Positions 61,436 through 64,000 of a stretch of 64,000 nt of DNA are shown here, piece by piece (position 1 is the stretch's first letter; the number at the start of each line of letters is the position of its first letter). Under the pieces are notes generated by a model that did no database searches, was not told where the DNA came from, and saw only the letters and a program-made list of their open reading frames with translations. Location of the stretch: the NCBI GenBank assembly GCA_910587135.1, contig CAJULF010000001.1, forward strand, positions 1 to 64,000, read 5' to 3'. The stretch is from an uncultured Oscillospiraceae bacterium (GTDB lineage Bacteria > Bacillota > Clostridia > Oscillospirales > Ruminococcaceae). The translations under genes and the position numbers were made by a program.

Positions 61436-62221
61436 TCATTTCCAAAGCTCATAAAAATGGTGTACGGGGCTGTGCCCCTTTCCGACCGTATAGGAACTCT
61501 CGATAGCGTTTGTGATATAATTCTTAGCCAGCCGCACCGCCTCTTTCATTTCCGCGCCGTTGGCAAGATTTGCGGCGATAGCCGATGACAGCGTGCAGCC
61601 CGTTCCGTGGGTGTTGGGGGAATTTACACGCTTTGCGTACAATTCAAAATATTCTTTCCCGTCAAAAAGAACGTCCACGGGGTCGCCGTCTAAATCGCCT
61701 CCTTTGACAAGAACGTTTTTTGCGCCGTATTCGTTAAGTATACGCGCGGCTTCTTTCATATTGACTACGTCCTCGATATAACCGCCGAGAAATTCCTCCG
61801 CTTCAATTATATTCGGAGTAATTAAATCCGCAATCGGGAATATATGACTAAACGCGCTGTAAATGCCGCTTTCCGAAAGTGCGTCGCCGCTTGTTGCGAA
61901 CATAACGGGGTCGCAGACTATCCAACGCGGCTTATATTGCCGCATTTTTTCCGCAACCGCTTTGATTATCTCCGCAGTGGGCAGCATACCCAACTTTACC
62001 GCGTCTATCTCAATATCCTCAAACACCGCGTCAATCTGCTTTTCAATTTCCTCAACCGGCAAGTTGTATACCGATATCACGCGCGAGGTATTCTCCGCCA
62101 CTACCGAGGTGATAACGCTCGCGCCGTAGCAGCCGTGAGCCGAAAAGGTCTTTAAGTCCGCCTGTATCCCCGCGCCGCCCGAACAGTCCGAGCCCGCTAT
62201 CGTAAGACATTTTTTGATCAT
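61436..62221 (-). CDS. thiD: Hydroxymethylpyrimidine / phosphomethylpyrimidine kinase
   Basis: 261 residues from the ATG at 62221 with GGGGGA upstream; an open frame continues into the riboswitch but is not translated. CLTIAGSDCSGGAGIQADLK, CDPVMFATSG and NTHGTGCTLSSAIAANLA are the ThiD motifs. Two-step phosphorylation of HMP to HMP-PP. First gene of the TPP-controlled operon. Confidence 0.96.
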   Translation of the reverse strand: MIKKCLTIAGSDCSGGAGIQADLKTFSAHGCYGASVITSVVAENTSRVISVYNLPVEEIEKQIDAVFEDIEIDAVKLGMLPTAEIIKAVAEKMRQYKPRWIVCDPVMFATSGDALSESGIYSAFSHIFPIADLITPNIIEAEEFLGGYIEDVVNMKEAARILNEYGAKNVLVKGGDLDGDPVDVLFDGKEYFELYAKRVNSPNTHGTGCTLSSAIAANLANGAEMKEAVRLAKNYITNAIESSYTVGKGHSPVHHFYELWK

Positions 62222-62235
62222 GATATTCCCCCATA

Positions 62236-62261
62236 AAAACGCCCCCTCATGCGAGGGGGCG
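62236..62261 (-). terminator. Riboswitch terminator upstream of thiD
   Basis: CGCCCCCTCGC..GAGGGGGCG followed by TTTTTA on the minus strand, between the TPP aptamer and thiD. Typical expression platform for transcriptional shut-off by TPP. Confidence 0.9.
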
Positions 62262-62273
62262 AAAAAATCCGAA

Positions 62274-62356
62274 ATCCGCTTCCCTACGATGGTGTTGACC
62301 AACAGGTTCAAAGGGTCGGGCAAATGCCCTCTCAACCTCCGAAGAAGTACCCCCAG
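62274..62356 (-). ncRNA. TPP riboswitch aptamer (THI element)
   Basis: Minus strand reads CTGGGGGTAC, GGTTGAGAGGGC, GACCCTTTGAACCTGTTGG and CACCATCGTAGGGAAGCGG, the complete THI box. It begins right after the promoter and precedes the terminator at 62236. Confidence 0.95.
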
Positions 62357-62363
62357 CTTTTCT

Positions 62364-62392
62364 ATTATAACACCGCGTGCGGATTTTGTCAA
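62364..62392 (-). promoter_or_regulatory. Perfect promoter of the thiD-thiC operon
   Basis: Minus-strand TTGACA (62387-62392), 17 nt, TATAAT (62364-62369); the aptamer starts within about 10 nt of the expected transcription start. Confidence 0.9.
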
Positions 62393-62482
62393 GGGAATTG
62401 CCGAATTTTTCATCTGCCCTAAAAAGACAATTCGGATTTTAGAAAAAGTTACAGCAACGTAAATTTAACGCTGAAAATTTTT

Positions 62483-62541
62483 CGCGAAAGCCGACCACGG
62501 CTCACTCTGCCGCACGGAGTGAGCCGTGGTCGGCTTTCGCG
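62483..62541. repeat. 25-bp perfect inverted repeat (large hairpin)
   Basis: The arms at 62483-62507 and 62517-62541 are exact reverse complements (CGCGAAAGCCGACCACGG.. / ..CCGTGGTCGGCTTTCGCG) around a 9-nt loop. It follows the zinc-ribbon gene stop on the minus strand. It could terminate or stabilise that transcript, though the run after it is AAAAATTTT rather than T only. Confidence 0.8.
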
Positions 62542-62554
62542 GAGAATTTCAAAT

Positions 62555-62821
62555 TTAATTGGATTTCCATCTTTTAAGTGTGGGAAATATTTTTCTCATC
62601 TTCTCGCGGGCTTCTTCCGGAGTTTTGCAGTTATCGTCGATCCAAAACCCGATATCGTCCTCTATTCTTTCCTCCAAGGTTTCATCTTTCGTGAAATGAC
62701 CGTCGGAGAAACAGTATTTGCAATAATCTTCATTAACACTTCCATCCGCGTTTGTGCCGTGGTCGTCGTCCTTCATAATCATGGCACAGCTCTGACATAT
62801 GTTATTCATCTTTTCCGTCAT
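62555..62821 (-). CDS. Small zinc-ribbon protein
   Basis: 88 residues from ATG 62821 (AGGAGG 5 nt upstream), overlapping the end of the XRE-VOC gene by 20 nt. CQSCAMIM .. GTNADGSVNEDYCKYCFSDG is the two-pair Cys motif of a common putative zinc-ribbon family. Function unknown; coupled to the regulator upstream. Confidence 0.85.
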   Translation of the reverse strand: MTEKMNNICQSCAMIMKDDDHGTNADGSVNEDYCKYCFSDGHFTKDETLEERIEDDIGFWIDDNCKTPEEAREKMRKIFPTLKRWKSN

Positions 62822-63407
62822 TAAATCCTCCTGTAATTTCGCACACGTTTTTGTCGGGGTCGTAAATGTCAAAATGGTAATAGCCCTCATGAACCTTTTC
62901 GATTTCAGTAGTTTCACCGATGTTCAGTTCTTTGAGCCTGATGTGCTCGCGCTTCAAATCCTCTACCCAGAAGTTAAGAACAAATTTGTGATCGCCGTCT
63001 ACATAGTGATGTCCCGGAAGATTTGCCTCGTTCATTATGGCAAGACATTTGTTGTCAAAGAAAAACTCGGCAAATTTATTACCGCAGTTGCGGGTGGATA
63101 CCGTCATTGACAAGAGCTTCTCATAAAAGGCGATGGACTTTTCAAAATCTCTCGCGATGAGATATACCGAACCGAGATGTATCTCCTGCGGGCGCAATTT
63201 CTTTAGATCCGCCGCTTCCAATAGAATTTCATTGGTTCCGACTCCGAACAATCTGCTCATAAGAACGATTTTGTCCACCTCGGGCAGCGACTGCTCCATT
63301 TCCCATTTTGAAACGGATTGCCTTGAAACATTGAGCATTTCTGCCAGCTTCTCCTGTGTAAGTCCGTTGTTTATCCGCAGTTGCTGAATTCTGGTTCCTA
63401 TACCCAT
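62802..63407 (-). CDS. XRE regulator fused to a VOC/glyoxalase-like domain
   Basis: 201 residues from ATG 63407 (AGGAGG 8 nt upstream; a TTG 6 nt before is too close to it). Residues 1-62 form an HTH (LTQEKLAEMLNVSRQSVSKW). Residues about 75-195 are a vicinal-oxygen-chelate domain (FEKSIAFYEKLLSM, FDIYDPDKNVCEITGGF). Probably a ligand-responsive or resistance-type regulator. Confidence 0.85.
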   Translation of the reverse strand: MGIGTRIQQLRINNGLTQEKLAEMLNVSRQSVSKWEMEQSLPEVDKIVLMSRLFGVGTNEILLEAADLKKLRPQEIHLGSVYLIARDFEKSIAFYEKLLSMTVSTRNCGNKFAEFFFDNKCLAIMNEANLPGHHYVDGDHKFVLNFWVEDLKREHIRLKELNIGETTEIEKVHEGYYHFDIYDPDKNVCEITGGFNDGKDE

Positions 63408-63430
63408 TTCCAATACCTCCTTTTGAGTGT

Positions 63431-63459
63431 ATTATATCACGAATAAAATTTTTTTGCCA
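63431..63459 (-). promoter_or_regulatory. Promoter of the XRE-VOC gene
   Basis: Minus-strand TGaTATAAT (extended -10) with TGGCAA 17 nt upstream as a weak -35. Confidence 0.5.
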
Positions 63460-63497
63460 CCAACTCTGCTTGGAATTTATGCAACCGCAAGTTGCCG

Positions 63498-63598
63498 CAG
63501 CTTGTAGAAAAAACCTATTGACAACGCAATGTCGGCGCATGAAATTTTGAAATTTTTTTAAATAATCCAATTTAGGTCAACATTTATATACGGACTGA
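63498..63598 (-). repeat. Family A internal-deletion derivative
   Basis: Both ends are intact (minus strand CAGTCCGTATATAAATGTTGACC and GGTTTTTTCTACAAGCTG) but the two inner hairpins are gone; the outer-stem strands are fused as GAAATTTTGAAATTTT. I see nothing in 63599-63676. Confidence 0.85.
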
Positions 63599-63676
63599 TT
63601 CAACTGTAAGCTGCTGTTTATCCGGATATTTATTCGCAAAAAGCGCGGCGCGTGTACTTTCGTAAATGCGGCTTTT

Positions 63677-64000
63677 TTAATCTGTTTTTCCGTCAGTGTC
63701 CATATTGGCTTTTATTTCTTTATACATCTCCTCCATTGTGAGCGCGGAAACTATCGCAATGACCTTTTTGTTCGCGGAAAATATCCGATAGATTATATCG
63801 TATCTTTCCACGCCGTGCTTTACGGTAAACACATAGAAATCCGACAGCAGCTTTCTGGAGGGAGTTCCGCGGTAGGGATTTCGCGCAAGCGCGAGAAGCG
63901 CTTCGCTCAATGTTCCTCTTATCTCTTCGCTTTTTATTCCGCGGAAATATTTTTCCGCACCGTTCAGTAGCAGCAGGCGGCAGTCGCCGACCTTTCCCGT
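63677..64000 (-). CDS. RelE/ParE-like toxin-family protein, cut by the right edge
   Basis: The frame is open to the window end, giving at least 107 residues without the true start; a TTG at 63910 is probably internal. LARNPYRGTPSRKLLSDFYV and ERYDIIYRIFSANKKVIAIV follow the order of type II toxin RelE/ParE barrels (non-polar basic stretch, then RxxYR-like strand). The antitoxin, if any, would lie beyond the window or is absent; none follows downstream. Confidence 0.65.
   Translation of the reverse strand, partial: TGKVGDCRLLLLNGAEKYFRGIKSEEIRGTLSEALLALARNPYRGTPSRKLLSDFYVFTVKHGVERYDIIYRIFSANKKVIAIVSALTMEEMYKEIKANMDTDGKTD

Noticed and set aside
1..64000. CRISPR array
   Set aside because: Dispersed repeats are irregularly spaced, in both orientations and structured; there are no regular direct repeats with spacers and no cas genes.
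1..64000. tRNA or rRNA genes
   Set aside because: No T-loop (GTTCRA) cloverleaf or rRNA core sequence was noticed on either strand; a tRNAscan run would settle this.

Overview
The window is chromosomal DNA from a low- to mid-GC anaerobic Firmicute. The best fit is a gut Clostridia of the Oscillospiraceae/Ruminococcus type. The grounds are canonical TTGACA-17-TATAAT promoters and strong AGGAGG-type ribosome binding sites, a PurL fused to its glutaminase domain, FabV, ECF-transporter S components (FolT, ThiW), a tetrahydrofolate riboswitch of clostridial type, and Crh-like HPr paralogues. No phage, plasmid, rRNA, tRNA or CRISPR signal is visible. Genes are ordinary housekeeping and accessory genes packed in short operons on both strands. 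The unusual part is the intergenic DNA.

Layout. 0-9 kb: nicotinamidase and glmU (minus), a bPH2 membrane protein, an Orn/Lys/Arg-type decarboxylase with a foldase-like lipoprotein, and two overlapping WYL regulators. 9-13.5 kb: a repeat-rich spacer, then a complete polar amino acid (probably cysteine) ABC importer behind a near-perfect promoter. 13.7-17 kb: DUF2975 - XRE regulator - DUF4173 operon with a dyad over its promoter, and a YiiX-like papain-fold protein. 17.8-23 kb: fabV and a heterodimeric ABC exporter. 23-31 kb: rRNA-methyltransferase-like gene, folT-proC behind a THF riboswitch, pfkA, dnaE. 31.5-34 kb: rpmF, a P-loop protein, pgi. 34.5-38.8 kb: THUMP methyltransferase, transglutaminase-like membrane protein, DUF58 protein. 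38.9-45 kb: BMP/PnrA-like lipoprotein, a 1005-residue zinc-ribbon membrane protein, a G5-3D cell-wall protein with a long structured leader. 45.6-52.6 kb: Nudix hydrolase, two tandem HPr-like proteins without the active-site His, mtaB, purL. 52.6-55.3 kb: AT-rich cluster of four small membrane or secreted proteins of unknown function. 55.3-62.4 kb: thiamine locus made of thiW-thiM-thiE under an unidentified switch-like leader, and thiD-SRPBCC-unknown-thiC under a classical TPP riboswitch. 62.5-64 kb: zinc-ribbon protein, XRE-VOC fusion, and a RelE/ParE-like protein cut by the right edge.

The most striking signal is a set of dispersed, structured non-coding elements in the gaps. Family A (about 190 bp, a dozen or so complete or partial copies) has an imperfect terminal inverted repeat and folds into an outer stem closing two hairpins. 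The stems change sequence between copies while pairing is kept, and copies are often bracketed by GC-rich hairpins with outward T-tracts. Family B has the same three-stem architecture with other stem sequences. Family C is a MITE-like element with 16-bp terminal repeats. Some copies lie in apparent 5' leaders (pfkA, Nudix, mtaB, purL), and the tandem copies upstream of purL carry promoter-like ends. All functional calls are from reading the sequence; no database search was possible.
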